Positions 45,039 to 54,448 are shown, counted from the first letter of the stretch. The stretch is DNA of 61,015 nucleotides from Desulfallas sp. Bu1-1 (GCF_015594625.1 NZ_JADNRQ010000019.1:1-61015), one strand, 5' to 3'. Made by a program: numbers and translations. The notes: generated from the sequence alone by a model not told the origin.

Positions 45039-45543
45039 CGGCTTTCACCTCCGAGCGTTTTTTATACATGCGGATCAACCTGGAAACATCTCGCCGGGTG
45101 AATTTGCCGTGCACCTCGTCGTTAACGGTCAAAACCGGGGCAAGCCCGCAAGCCCCCACGCAGCGGGTGCTTTTAACCGTAAACAGGCCGTCTTCCGTGG
45201 TATCGCCGCCGGTTAGTTTAAGTGTCCTCCTCAAGTCGTCCAGTATGTCTTGGGCTCCCTGCACGTAGCAAGCAGTACCGGTGCATACGTTGATGGTGTA
45301 CTCCCCCTTGGGCTCCGTTGTAAATAATGAGTAAAACGTAACCACCCCGTTTACTTCGCTTACGGGCAGGCCCAATTTACCCGCTATGTAAGCCTGCACT
45401 TCCTCGGGGAGGTAACCAAATATCTCCTGGGCACCCTGCAAAATTCTTATTAACTGTCCCTCTTCACCGGCGTAATTTTCGATCACCCGGTCCAGAGCGG
45501 CATAACGCTCCTGTTGTTCATCGATCCCGCGCAAATCACCCAC
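44980..45543 (-). CDS. NuoE-like [2Fe-2S] subunit (HydC/HndA type)
   Basis: 187 residues. Helical N-terminus (LIRILQGAQEIFGYLPEEVQ) followed by a thioredoxin-like [2Fe-2S] domain with cysteines in VCTGTACYVQGAQ and STRCVGACGLAP. Partner of the NuoF-like protein that it precedes and overlaps. The C-terminal 30 residues lie in the overlap and are polar and unlike the family. ATG start at 45543; divergent from the Mrr-like gene. Confidence 0.9.
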   Translation of the reverse strand: MGDLRGIDEQQERYAALDRVIENYAGEEGQLIRILQGAQEIFGYLPEEVQAYIAGKLGLPVSEVNGVVTFYSLFTTEPKGEYTINVCTGTACYVQGAQDILDDLRRTLKLTGGDTTEDGLFTVKSTRCVGACGLAPVLTVNDEVHGKFTRRDVSRLIRMYKKRSEVKAGDQISERPGTYQEQSPAGH

Positions 45544-45632
45544 CCCCGTTTTTACTAATGCTTCTCAATTTATGACTAAAAAAAAACATAAAGGAAATAC
45601 TTTCCTATAAAGAAAGCCGTGGAGGTAATAGA

Positions 45633-46565
45633 ATGTTCAATGATAAATTGCACCACTTTATTCAAAATCCACCCAGGGACAACCGCACCCGGCCGGCCCG
45701 GGCCATTGACTTTACGCTGTCCCTGATATTGGTATGGTTTGTTACCATATTCGCCGCCGGGTTATTGCCACTGGAATCCGCCATGCTGAACGCTTTGTTG
45801 ATCATCGTCCTGGTGATTGAAACAGCTCTGATGATTAAACTTAAATTTTACAGGCAGAAAATGCTGAACTTGCACAGAGATACCTGGTTTTCCGCCCGAA
45901 AGTGCCGGGAAAAGCTCAAAAGCATCGAATCAAGGCAAGAATTCATAGCAATTGTCAAAGATTTACTTGAAAGCAACCCGGCGTTTAAAGACTTAAAAAT
46001 ACTATCCCCTTGCGGGGACTCAAATATTGATCTGAGCGGCAAATTACACAACCAAAAGGTAGGGGTTATGTGTGTTAATCCCACCCGGGATGACCATAAA
46101 GTTTCTATGGAACAGGTGAGAAAATTCTGGTGTGAAATCAGGGAATCCGGTTTCGACAGGGGCATTATCCTGACCACAGGTTCCTTCTCCGATGACGCCC
46201 GTCGTTTTGCAAGGCGGATCAACGGTAAAACGGGTATTCATCTTGTGGACGGCTACAATGTTTTACGTATGGCCAAAAGGTCCGGACACCCGGTTTTTCC
46301 CGATGAAAAGTGGCGGGAGGAAGGGGGAACCGACATTTCGGGCATCGGGATAGCGTTGTCGATTAAAGAAAATATCCTGAACTCACGAAAAAAGGCTTTA
46401 CTGTTTATAATTCTTGGCGTGGTATTTCTGGCGATTTCCGCCCTGCAGGCCGGATTTGTCGGCCCTATTTACCTGATTTCCGGGATTATCAACTTGTTTA
46501 CCGGTTTTTCGGGCTATATCCTGTCTTTTTTGCGCAATAAAGACCTGTTATTTGACCTGGATTAA
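45633..46565 (+). CDS. Membrane protein with Mrr-like nuclease fold
   Basis: 310 residues. Two N-terminal membrane helices (about 26-70), a cytoplasmic domain of about 150 residues, and two C-terminal helices (about 253-300). The cytoplasmic domain has the Mrr/restriction-endonuclease-like pattern: NIDLSGKLHNQKVGVMCVN, then ILTTGSFSDDARRFA and GIHLVDGYNVLRMA. In active Mrr proteins the third core strand ends QCK; here it reads MCV, so the catalytic Gln/Lys pair is lost and it may bind DNA without cutting. ATG with GTGGAGGT. Role unknown. Confidence 0.75.
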   Translation: MFNDKLHHFIQNPPRDNRTRPARAIDFTLSLILVWFVTIFAAGLLPLESAMLNALLIIVLVIETALMIKLKFYRQKMLNLHRDTWFSARKCREKLKSIESRQEFIAIVKDLLESNPAFKDLKILSPCGDSNIDLSGKLHNQKVGVMCVNPTRDDHKVSMEQVRKFWCEIRESGFDRGIILTTGSFSDDARRFARRINGKTGIHLVDGYNVLRMAKRSGHPVFPDEKWREEGGTDISGIGIALSIKENILNSRKKALLFIILGVVFLAISALQAGFVGPIYLISGIINLFTGFSGYILSFLRNKDLLFDLD

Positions 46566-46724
46566 CTTATTCAGCCAGGCGTTGTAGTCGCGGATATAAT
46601 TCCAGCCCCGCCTGCTGCCCGTGGAGACGTCCCTAAACACAAACTTGCGGGCACCGGCAATGTCGTGTTTAATTCGCTGGTCGTAAAGTAATTGTTGCTT
46701 CTTTCCGGTCAAGCAAACCGCCAC
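46548..46724 (-). CDS. Possible small basic protein
   Basis: 58 residues from GTG at 46724, reading AVCLTGKKQQLLYDQRIKHD... and ending NAWLNKLIQVK. It is basic with aromatic residues and looks like real coding sequence (codon use resembles neighbours), but the ribosome site is poor and it overlaps the end of the Mrr-like gene by 18 bases. It may be a remnant. Confidence 0.35.
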   Translation of the reverse strand: MAVCLTGKKQQLLYDQRIKHDIAGARKFVFRDVSTGSRRGWNYIRDYNAWLNKLIQVK

Positions 46725-46786
46725 CCCTTTTTATAAAAATTTTTCCCTGACCTGATGCGCATAATGCAGTTATTAGTAAGCAGAAC

Positions 46787-46824
46787 AATAAAAAATCCGG
46801 GTTTGTTGCCCGGAATTTTTATTT
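46787..46824. terminator. Bidirectional hairpin terminator
   Basis: AATAAAAAATCCGGG pairs with CCCGGAATTTTTATT around TTTGTTG, with A and T tracts on both sides. It ends the 46-residue gene on the minus strand. Confidence 0.8.
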
Positions 46825-46963
46825 ACTGTTCATGGTCAACGTTAAACGCAGCCAGGGGTTCGGTATCCTCACCGAGGGTCGCTCGCAATTTATCCAAACC
46901 CGGACCCGCCTTGGTATCGGGCTTTGGAACAACAACATCGAGACCATATTTTTTTCTGGGCAT
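46823..46963 (-). CDS. Small conserved-looking protein of unknown function
   Basis: 46 residues from ATG at 46963 with AAAGGAGGTG nine bases upstream, a near-perfect ribosome site. Sequence MPRKKYGLDVVVPKPDTKAG, then a helical acidic part ending AAFNVDHEQ. Own terminator immediately downstream. No family recognised. A longer upstream start would include the ribosome site and is unlikely. Confidence 0.65.
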   Translation of the reverse strand: MPRKKYGLDVVVPKPDTKAGPGLDKLRATLGEDTEPLAAFNVDHEQ

Positions 46964-47347
46964 TTGAAACACCTCCTTTAGAAATACTCCCCCCCGGAAA
47001 ACAAACATGAAAGATTCAATTCCCGTAGCTGTTACTTCCCGCTTTGTTTCTCCTGCTTACTGCGCCAAAGCGCCATGTCTTCCACAACCCCTGTAATATA
47101 AGTGCCAGGTAAACAAATTTTTATTCACGCCGGTGGGATCAAAATGATGCCATGTGATCGATATTTAAACTGGTTGAGGAATAATGCTGGTTAACTTAAT
47201 AGGATTTTAAAGATTCTTGTCGAACTGTTTAAAATAACCAAAAGCAAAATGCATTGAAACAGGGCCAACTTGATAAATCCGAATTCGATTGAACAGGAAA
47301 ATCACGCTGCACCTTCAACAAAGTTGGAAACAGGAGGTTTGTAAACC
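46964..47347. other. Intergenic region before the defence operon
   Basis: About 380 bases without a convincing gene. The right half is AT-rich. A weak promoter candidate is TTGAGG (47174-47179), 17 bases, TAATAG (47197-47202). The operon's ribosome site CAGGAGG lies at its right end. A regulator-binding palindrome was not found. Confidence 0.4.
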
Positions 47348-50300
47348 GTGCTTTCGGTACTGGAAACATGCCGGCCGCGACCGGAAATTCTGGCCGGCAA
47401 CTTCAATCCCGATGTATTTACGGCGGGGCTCAGCCCGGTGATTGATTATTACCGCAGCGGTCGAAGCGCTATTGACAGCATTTACACCAATGCGGAGCTG
47501 TTTTTCCGGGAAGCCACTTACCCGACCCAGGGCCTGCGCGTGGCTCTTACCGAAGTGTTCAGCCGCATTGCGGGCGACGCGACCGCCCCGGCCATCCACC
47601 GGCTGGAAACGGCTTTCGGGGGCGGCAAGACCCACACCTTGATTGCCTGCACTCACATCGCCCACAAGGGCACGGAGCTGCGCAATGTTGTCAAAGATAT
47701 TATCGCTCCGGAACTGCTCCCGGAACCCGGTTCGGTGGCCGTTGTGGGTGTGGCGGGCGACCTGATCCCGGTTCACCAGCCCCGGGGTGACGCCCTGGTG
47801 CCCTACACCCTGTGGGGCGAGATTGCTTATCAAATCGGCGGTGAAGCCCTCTACCGCGAAGTGGAAAACGAAGCCGGCTCCCATGCCGCACCCGGCATAA
47901 CCTACTTTGACCGGGTATTTGCCAACCGCAAGGCGCTGGTGATGCTGGACGAGCTGGCCCAGTACGCCGCCAGGCTGGAAGCCGCCCGGCCCGACGGTGC
48001 CGGCCAGTTGGCCGCCTTCCTGATGGCGCTGCATGGCTATGCCCGCAGCCGCCCCGGCATTGCCATTGTGCTCACCCTGGCCAGCGCGTCCGACGCTTTT
48101 GCCAGGCAAACTGAACAGTTGGCTAAACTAATCAGCGAAGTGCGTGGTGAAGAAGTCAGTGAGGACAACGCCATCGGCATCGGTGAAAAAGCCGTTAAAG
48201 GCGTGACCAGCGTGGTGGCCCGGGACGCCGTCCAAATTACGCCGGTACAGGCCGCCGAGATTTCCTCCGTATTTGCCAAGCGGTTGTTCATTTCCATAAA
48301 TTACGATGCCGCCAAAGACACCGCTGCGGAGTACATGCAAATGTACCGCCGCAACGCCAACCTGCTGCCGGATGAGGCCACCGGCGATAATTTCCTGCGC
48401 CGGATGGAGGCCAATTACCCGTTCCACCCCACGCTGGTGGATTTCCTGAACAAAAAGTTGGCCAGCGCCGAAAATTTCCAGGGCACCAGGGGTGTCCTGC
48501 GGGTGCTTTCCCTGGCTGTGCGCAGCCTGTGGCTGAACCGGCAGGCTGTGCCCATGATCCACGCCTGCCACCTGGATATGCGCTCCGACCGGGTGGTCAA
48601 TGAAATACTCGGCCGCACGGGCAGTTCGGATTTAATGTATATCTTAAACTCCGACATCGGGAGCGTGGACACCGGCACCCTGGAAGGCGGGCACAGCAAC
48701 GCGGAACTGGCCGACCGGCGCAACCCCCATCCGGAGGGGCACCCCCTTTATGAATACACGTGGAAGACTGTTTTCCTGCACAGCCTGGTTGGCCGGGAAG
48801 AGGGTCTGAATTCCAGAATCTTCGGTATTTCCGAATCCGAAGCACTGTTTGGTGTGTCCTTTCCGGGCCTGACCCCGCCGCAGGTGCGCACCGCCCTGGA
48901 GGAAATCAATGAAAGCGCTTTTTACCTGCGCTTCGAGCAGGGCAAATATTACGCCAGCGAAGAACCCACCCTCAACAGCGTGCTGGCCAGGATTCGCCGA
49001 ACCATAACCGCCGGGCAAATAGAACATCTACTGAAGGCGATGGCGCGCAAAATTATCACCGATGGTAACAACCTGTTTCATATTGAACATGATGTTTCAC
49101 TGCCCGAACACCTGCCCGACGGCAAAGGGAAGCCCATATTGGGCATAGTGGCACTTACGGCTGAAAGTGTCAATGTGGAAGACATGGTTACCACCAGGGG
49201 GGAAAACAAGCCCCGGGAACAACAAAACCTGATTTTTGTCCTGGTCCCGGAAACAGTGATGGTCAAGGGCGCCGGCGATCAACCGGAACTCTTTGGAGGT
49301 CAGTATTCCCGGGCCCGGGATACGCGGCAGCGTATTGACTACCTTGCCCGGCAGGTCATGGCGATGCGCCTGTTGGTGGAAAAACCGCAAAACTACGGCG
49401 TCAACCCCGGCCGCCTGGCTAATCAAGACTTTAGAGAACGTTACTCCAAACTGGAAAATGATTTACATACCGCAGTGTCAAGGATTTACACGAGCCTGTA
49501 CTATCCCTCGACGGCGGGCTATATCGTGCGCAAGGAAATCAAGAGCGCCGGGGGCGAGGGCGGAACACCCTTTATCAACACCATCCGGGAAATCTTAATT
49601 AATGACCGCGAACTGCTCACCTCAGCCAATGTCACCCAGGCTGACCTGGTTATCTTGAGCAAGCTTTTCTTCGATCGCGATCTTTTATTTGAAACCAGTG
49701 ATACCATTACCCTGGAAAAGTTACGAAATAATTTCTACTGTGTGCGCAGCTGGCCGGTACTGGAAAACCCGGACGTTCTGCACTCAATAGTGCGGGCCGG
49801 TGTCCAGAAGGGCGCCTGGTGCGTTTTTCGCATGGGCGCCGAAGACAACGCCAACCCCGTGGAATTCTACCACCAGGAAAAGGAAATTCCCCTGGGGGTG
49901 AATTTAAGCGAACCGGGCTACGCGCTGATCACCCCGCAGGGCGCCAAACAGCGCGGCTGGACCGGAACCGGACCGGAAGACCCCGCTCTGGTACGGGAAA
50001 ACATCATCTATGCGGTTGAACATAGCGGCGCCGCATACCTGGGGGAAGTGTCGGACAAGTATGCAGAAAAACACGGGCAGTGCCCTGAAAATGATTTTAG
50101 GGATGCTGTGGCCGCGCTGGTTAAAGACGGCCGCCTTTATGCCTACCGCGGTACTCCGGACCAGCAGGACAAACCGGAGTTAATTCACGGCCATGCGGCG
50201 GCCCTCTACACCCCCCAGCCCGGCGATGTGATCATTACCCCCCGGGAGGCACGCCAGCGGGGCTGGATTGACCCGGGTAAACGCGCCTTCAAACTGGAAG

Positions 50301-50593
50301 GAAAAGAGGGAGCCGCCAAACTGTTGCCGCTGCTCAGACGACTGGGCAGCATCTACAACCGGGGCGCAAAATGCACCATTGACTACCTTGAGTTGGATGA
50401 ACTGGAGCTGCCCGAAGGTGGTACGCTGAGAATTCAGCTAAATAACGCGTCACCGGGTTCGCTGCGGGCGCTGGGGGAATTGTTTGAAGTGCTGGATAGC
50501 GCCGTGGAACAAGGGGAACAAACCGGGGTTTACCTGGACATCAATGAGCCCGATGACGACTGCGCCTTTATTCAGGAGTTAAAAAAAGCATAA
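47348..50593 (+). CDS. DUF499-type AAA ATPase of a phage-defence operon
   Basis: 1081 residues. Walker A AFGGGKTHTLIA (about residue 92), Walker B KALVMLDELAQYA (about 197), and a sensor-like LTLASASDAFA match the DUF499/COG1483 ATPases. The C-terminal third has repeated short domains (GDVIITPREARQRGWIDPG resembles ITPQGAKQRGWTGTG about 105 residues earlier), suggesting a duplicated winged-helix-like module. DUF499 proteins occur with DUF1156 methyltransferases and SNF2 helicases in predicted restriction-like defence systems; this one starts exactly such an operon. GTG start, ribosome site CAGGAGG. Cytoplasmic. Confidence 0.88.
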   Translation: MLSVLETCRPRPEILAGNFNPDVFTAGLSPVIDYYRSGRSAIDSIYTNAELFFREATYPTQGLRVALTEVFSRIAGDATAPAIHRLETAFGGGKTHTLIACTHIAHKGTELRNVVKDIIAPELLPEPGSVAVVGVAGDLIPVHQPRGDALVPYTLWGEIAYQIGGEALYREVENEAGSHAAPGITYFDRVFANRKALVMLDELAQYAARLEAARPDGAGQLAAFLMALHGYARSRPGIAIVLTLASASDAFARQTEQLAKLISEVRGEEVSEDNAIGIGEKAVKGVTSVVARDAVQITPVQAAEISSVFAKRLFISINYDAAKDTAAEYMQMYRRNANLLPDEATGDNFLRRMEANYPFHPTLVDFLNKKLASAENFQGTRGVLRVLSLAVRSLWLNRQAVPMIHACHLDMRSDRVVNEILGRTGSSDLMYILNSDIGSVDTGTLEGGHSNAELADRRNPHPEGHPLYEYTWKTVFLHSLVGREEGLNSRIFGISESEALFGVSFPGLTPPQVRTALEEINESAFYLRFEQGKYYASEEPTLNSVLARIRRTITAGQIEHLLKAMARKIITDGNNLFHIEHDVSLPEHLPDGKGKPILGIVALTAESVNVEDMVTTRGENKPREQQNLIFVLVPETVMVKGAGDQPELFGGQYSRARDTRQRIDYLARQVMAMRLLVEKPQNYGVNPGRLANQDFRERYSKLENDLHTAVSRIYTSLYYPSTAGYIVRKEIKSAGGEGGTPFINTIREILINDRELLTSANVTQADLVILSKLFFDRDLLFETSDTITLEKLRNNFYCVRSWPVLENPDVLHSIVRAGVQKGAWCVFRMGAEDNANPVEFYHQEKEIPLGVNLSEPGYALITPQGAKQRGWTGTGPEDPALVRENIIYAVEHSGAAYLGEVSDKYAEKHGQCPENDFRDAVAALVKDGRLYAYRGTPDQQDKPELIHGHAAALYTPQPGDVIITPREARQRGWIDPGKRAFKLEGKEGAAKLLPLLRRLGSIYNRGAKCTIDYLELDELELPEGGTLRIQLNNASPGSLRALGELFEVLDSAVEQGEQTGVYLDINEPDDDCAFIQELKKA

Positions 50594-50608
50594 CGCGAGG
50601 CGGCGAAT

Positions 50609-51217
50609 ATGACGAGCAAAACAAACATCAACCTGGACCTGGCCGGGGAATTCCAGCAGCGCATCCGGCCCCTGGCCGGACGCGCACCCTGGATTCTACG
50701 GATAACTGAATACAAAGATAAACCTGCGCCCGTTTTTGTGGTCAAGGAACGCTTCACCCGGGATAATGAACCGTATCATACCGACCCCGCGCCGGGCAGG
50801 GGGATACTGAAAGACCGGGGACTGCTGTACGGCCAGCCCCTGCGCCGCTGCCTGCCGGTTGTGCGCGCCATCATCGACAATGTTTGCGACGAGGCCGGGA
50901 TTCCGCTGGACTTGCACCGGTTTGTCGGCGACGGCCGCATCACCTTTCGGGGCAACCTGCCCCTGGACGAGGAAGCGGGCGCCAAATTGGCGCTGATTTT
51001 CAAACTGCAGGAACGCGTCAAAGACATGGACCGGGTGGAGCTGATCGCCTGGCGGGTGGAACGGTTCAGCCGCGAAGAAGCCGCTTACTGGTTGACGCGG
51101 GCCACCCAGTACGGTGACGCCGCCAGCCGCTGGGCGCAGGGGGGCATGCGCATCATGCTGGGCGGCCAGCCCGGGGACAAAGCGGTGCTGCAGATGCTGG
51201 AGAAATTGCGCAAGTAG
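50609..51217 (+). CDS. 202-residue protein of unknown function in the defence operon
   Basis: Sits 15 bases after the ATPase gene and 18 before the methyltransferase, so it belongs to the operon. Mixed alpha/beta, charged, no membrane part. Features seen: WILRITEYKDKPAPVFVVKE, a beta-rich start; RFVGDGRITFRGNLPLDEEAGAK; and WRVERFSREEAAYWLTRATQ, a helical end. The size matches accessory proteins (DUF3780- or DUF7680-like) that accompany DUF499/DUF1156, but I cannot assign either family from the sequence. It may be a specificity or adaptor subunit. Confidence 0.75.
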   Translation: MTSKTNINLDLAGEFQQRIRPLAGRAPWILRITEYKDKPAPVFVVKERFTRDNEPYHTDPAPGRGILKDRGLLYGQPLRRCLPVVRAIIDNVCDEAGIPLDLHRFVGDGRITFRGNLPLDEEAGAKLALIFKLQERVKDMDRVELIAWRVERFSREEAAYWLTRATQYGDAASRWAQGGMRIMLGGQPGDKAVLQMLEKLRK

Positions 51218-51235
51218 ACAGGGGGGAATTGGCTC

Positions 51236-54200
51236 ATGCACCGAAACGATAACAGAAACGATATTCGTTTAATTGAAGCAGGTTTTCCCTGTCACCAGGT
51301 GGGCGCCGAAACCCAGCGGGAGCGCGGCGCCAGTTCCGCACTGCCGCCACTTTATTATCTCCACGTCTGGTGGGCCAGGCGTCCCCTCACCCCCAGCAGG
51401 GCCGCCATCCTCGGTTCGCTTCTGCCGGCCGGCACCGACACGGACTGGTTTTTGCGCCAGCTGGGCATTGAAAAGGTGCAGGCACTGGTCAACGGGGAGC
51501 CTTGGACGCTGGAGGATAAAATTATCGACCGTATTGGACAGGATGTTTCCGAACTCGATATACTGCCTGTGGACTCTGTGGTCGCGCGGGCGTTGCAGCA
51601 AGAACAGGCTACTAGACTAGAACAAAGGCGGCTAATTGAAGAAATCATCAATGAAAACCCTCTTCTTGGCGAGCATCCCATTATTCAAAAATGGAGGGAA
51701 TTAAGTAAACCTCTCCCTGAACCGCTGCCCGGTGAAGGTGCGGTTTTAATAATAAAACGTGTGGCTGCTGACCCGGCCTGGTTCAAAGGTCTCATGGAGC
51801 TGGCAGGCAGCGTAGGTGTCCGAGTTCCAAACCTTTACGGGTATTCCCGTGCCTATATGCGTCAACCCGAATGGCAATCCAATAACATTACAGTACTTGA
51901 CCCAACGGCCGGCGGTGGTTCAATTCCATTTGAGGCATTACGGTTGGGATACAACGTGATTGCTAATGATTTAAACCCGGTTGCTGCAGTAATCTTGAAC
52001 GCCACCCTTGATTACCCCGCTCGTTATGGCCCGAGTTTGGTAAACGATATAGAATTTTGGGGGCGAAAGTTGCTTAACGCATTGGATGAACAATTGAAAA
52101 TGGTTTTCCCCCGTTCATTTCCTTTATCACCGGATGAACGACGCGCTTTGGAGATACATTTACAAAAATGTCCTGACATGATCACGGAATTTGATTGTGA
52201 AAATACGACCACCTTTCTTTACGCCCGCCAGGTTATCTACCCCCATTGCGGGGGTGAGGCGCCGCTTTTAAATACCTGCTGGCTGTCCAAGGAGGACCCC
52301 AAGTGGGGCGTGCGCATTGTCCCGGACGGCCGGCCCAGGGGCGGCAAGGTGCGGTTTGAAACTTACCGCGTCAAGGGAGGCAGGGGACCGAGGGGCGAAG
52401 ACCCCAACTTCGCTACGGTCAGCGGCGGTGTCGGCACGTGCATCCACTGCCGCCAGGCCATTCCCGCGGAAGAAATCAAGGCCCAGGCCCGGGGTGAATC
52501 GCCCCACGGCAGGTGGCAGGACCGGCTTTATTGCGTGGTGGCCGTGCGCCACCAGCCCAAGCTGGACAAAAACGGCCGGCCGCAGCGTTATAAAAGCGGG
52601 GCACGGGCCGGCGAAATCAAGACTGAAAAGATTCGCTTTTTCCGGCCGCCCGGCGACCGCGACCTGCAGGCGCTTGCCGAGGCCGAAAAACGCCTGCGGC
52701 AACGCTGGCCCGAATGGGAGCGGCAGGGGTTGATTCCCACGGAAAGGTTTCCGGAGGGAAATGACATGCGTCCCGTTACATATGGCATGACGCGCTGGTG
52801 CGATATGTTCACCCCGCGCCAGCTTCTCGGGCACCTCGTCCTGGTGGAGGAACTCAATCGCCTCAAGCCGGAAATACTGCGGGAACTGGGCGAAGAGCGC
52901 GGTCGCGCCGTGGTGACGTACCTGCAGTTTATGATCGATAAAGGACTTGATTATAACAGCAAGCAAACACGGTGGGAATATACAAGGGGTATTGTTAAAG
53001 GAACCTTTGGACGCCATGACTATTCACTTAAATGGACCTTTGGCGAAATGATATTCAGCGGCCCCAACTCCGGCGCAGCCTGGGGCCTTTCCCAGGTTTT
53101 GGACGCGTATGCAGGTATAGCGAAGCTATTGGAGCCTTTGCATGAGAAGCTTGCCGGAGCCGCGCCACCGGTGACGGTCCGCTGCGGCACAGCGGCGCAC
53201 ACCGGTTTGCCGGACCAATCGGTGGACCTGGTCTGCCTGGACCCGCCTTATTACAACAACGTCCAGTACGCGGAGTTGTCGGATTACTTTTATGTCTGGC
53301 AGCGGCGCACCCTCCGGGATTTGTACCCGAAACTATTCCGCCGGAATTTGACCAACAAATCCGACGAGGCGGTGGCCAACCCGGCCCGGGACGGGTCAGC
53401 CGCCGGTGCAGCCAGCGCCTACGAGCGACTGATGGGCGAGATTTTCGCCGAATGCAGCCGTGTCCTGAAGGACGACGGCATTATGACGATCATGTTCACC
53501 CATAAAACCCAGGAAGCATGGGAGGCTTTAACGCGCTCGCTAATTGAAAGTGGTTGGACGATAACTTCATCGTTGCCTGTGGAATCTGAATCGGCGGCTT
53601 CAATGCATCAAAAAGATATGGCCGCCGCCGCCAGTTCCATCTTCCTGACCTGCCGCAAACGCCGGGAGGCGGGTAATACGCCTGCCACCTGGACCGGCTT
53701 TGGCGGCACGGGTGTGGCCCTGCGAATACGGGAAGCAGTGCGTGAGGGATTGCAGGATTTTGCGCCGCTGCAGCTTAGCGCCGTGGACGAAATGGTGGCC
53801 TGTTACGGACGGGCGCTGCAGGTGCTTTCCGAACACTGGCCGGTGCTGGACGGTGACGAGCCCGTCAGCCCGATCCGGGCCATGAACGAAGCCGGCGCGG
53901 TGGTGGCCCAGCACCAGGTGGCCCGGTTGACCGGGGGCCGGTTGAAGGTGGAGGACTTAACTCCGGAAGCCGCCGCGGCATTAACATTTTACGGCATCTA
54001 CGGCCTGGCGGAATTCCCCTTCGACGAGGCGCTGAACCTCTCCCGCTCGTTAACCATCAAACTGGAGATCAAGCCCGCCGGGTATAACGTAAACGGGCGC
54101 ATGATCGGTATTAACGACGAAAACCGGGGTAGCCGCACCCGGCGCAGTAACGCCGAGGAAACCGGTTACCACGCGCCGCTCCTGCGACGCGGGTCGAAGC

Positions 54201-54448
54201 TGCGTTTGGCACTGCCGGAAGAGCGCAACAAAAAGCGCCTGGACAACCCGCAGACCGAGTGGGATATCCTGCACGGCCTGATTATGGCCTACCGGGAGGG
54301 CGATGTGCCCGTGGCCCGCTCCTACCTGGCCCGGCACGGCGCGGGAAGGGAACAGCTGGTAATTGATTTGCTTTCCGTCTGGGCGGCGGAAATGGCCGGC
54401 GACAAACTGCGCAAGGAGGCCGAGGCCCTTCTGTTCGGCCTGAAATAA
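51236..54448 (+). CDS. DUF1156-type DNA adenine/cytosine-N4 methyltransferase
   Basis: 1070 residues. The N-terminal DUF1156 block LYYLHVWWARRPLTPSRAAI is followed by motif I VLDPTAGGGSIPFEALRLG (about residue 221). A zinc-ribbon-like region (PHCGGEAPLLNTCW; CIHCRQAIP) comes next, then the catalytic motif IV LDPPYYNNVQY (about 668) and the KTQEAWEALTRSLIESGW helix. It should methylate DNA exocyclic amino groups, probably marking self DNA for the ATPase/helicase partners. Base composition is uneven: AT-rich blocks (about 51590-52250, 52925-53150, 53520-53630) alternate with GC-rich ones. ATG start with GGGGGAA. Confidence 0.9.
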   Translation: MHRNDNRNDIRLIEAGFPCHQVGAETQRERGASSALPPLYYLHVWWARRPLTPSRAAILGSLLPAGTDTDWFLRQLGIEKVQALVNGEPWTLEDKIIDRIGQDVSELDILPVDSVVARALQQEQATRLEQRRLIEEIINENPLLGEHPIIQKWRELSKPLPEPLPGEGAVLIIKRVAADPAWFKGLMELAGSVGVRVPNLYGYSRAYMRQPEWQSNNITVLDPTAGGGSIPFEALRLGYNVIANDLNPVAAVILNATLDYPARYGPSLVNDIEFWGRKLLNALDEQLKMVFPRSFPLSPDERRALEIHLQKCPDMITEFDCENTTTFLYARQVIYPHCGGEAPLLNTCWLSKEDPKWGVRIVPDGRPRGGKVRFETYRVKGGRGPRGEDPNFATVSGGVGTCIHCRQAIPAEEIKAQARGESPHGRWQDRLYCVVAVRHQPKLDKNGRPQRYKSGARAGEIKTEKIRFFRPPGDRDLQALAEAEKRLRQRWPEWERQGLIPTERFPEGNDMRPVTYGMTRWCDMFTPRQLLGHLVLVEELNRLKPEILRELGEERGRAVVTYLQFMIDKGLDYNSKQTRWEYTRGIVKGTFGRHDYSLKWTFGEMIFSGPNSGAAWGLSQVLDAYAGIAKLLEPLHEKLAGAAPPVTVRCGTAAHTGLPDQSVDLVCLDPPYYNNVQYAELSDYFYVWQRRTLRDLYPKLFRRNLTNKSDEAVANPARDGSAAGAASAYERLMGEIFAECSRVLKDDGIMTIMFTHKTQEAWEALTRSLIESGWTITSSLPVESESAASMHQKDMAAAASSIFLTCRKRREAGNTPATWTGFGGTGVALRIREAVREGLQDFAPLQLSAVDEMVACYGRALQVLSEHWPVLDGDEPVSPIRAMNEAGAVVAQHQVARLTGGRLKVEDLTPEAAAALTFYGIYGLAEFPFDEALNLSRSLTIKLEIKPAGYNVNGRMIGINDENRGSRTRRSNAEETGYHAPLLRRGSKLRLALPEERNKKRLDNPQTEWDILHGLIMAYREGDVPVARSYLARHGAGREQLVIDLLSVWAAEMAGDKLRKEAEALLFGLK

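Noticed and set aside
47315-48109. Long minus-strand open frame under the ATPase gene
   Set aside because: It is a shadow frame of GC-rich coding DNA with no ribosome site and low-complexity Gly/Gln-rich translation.
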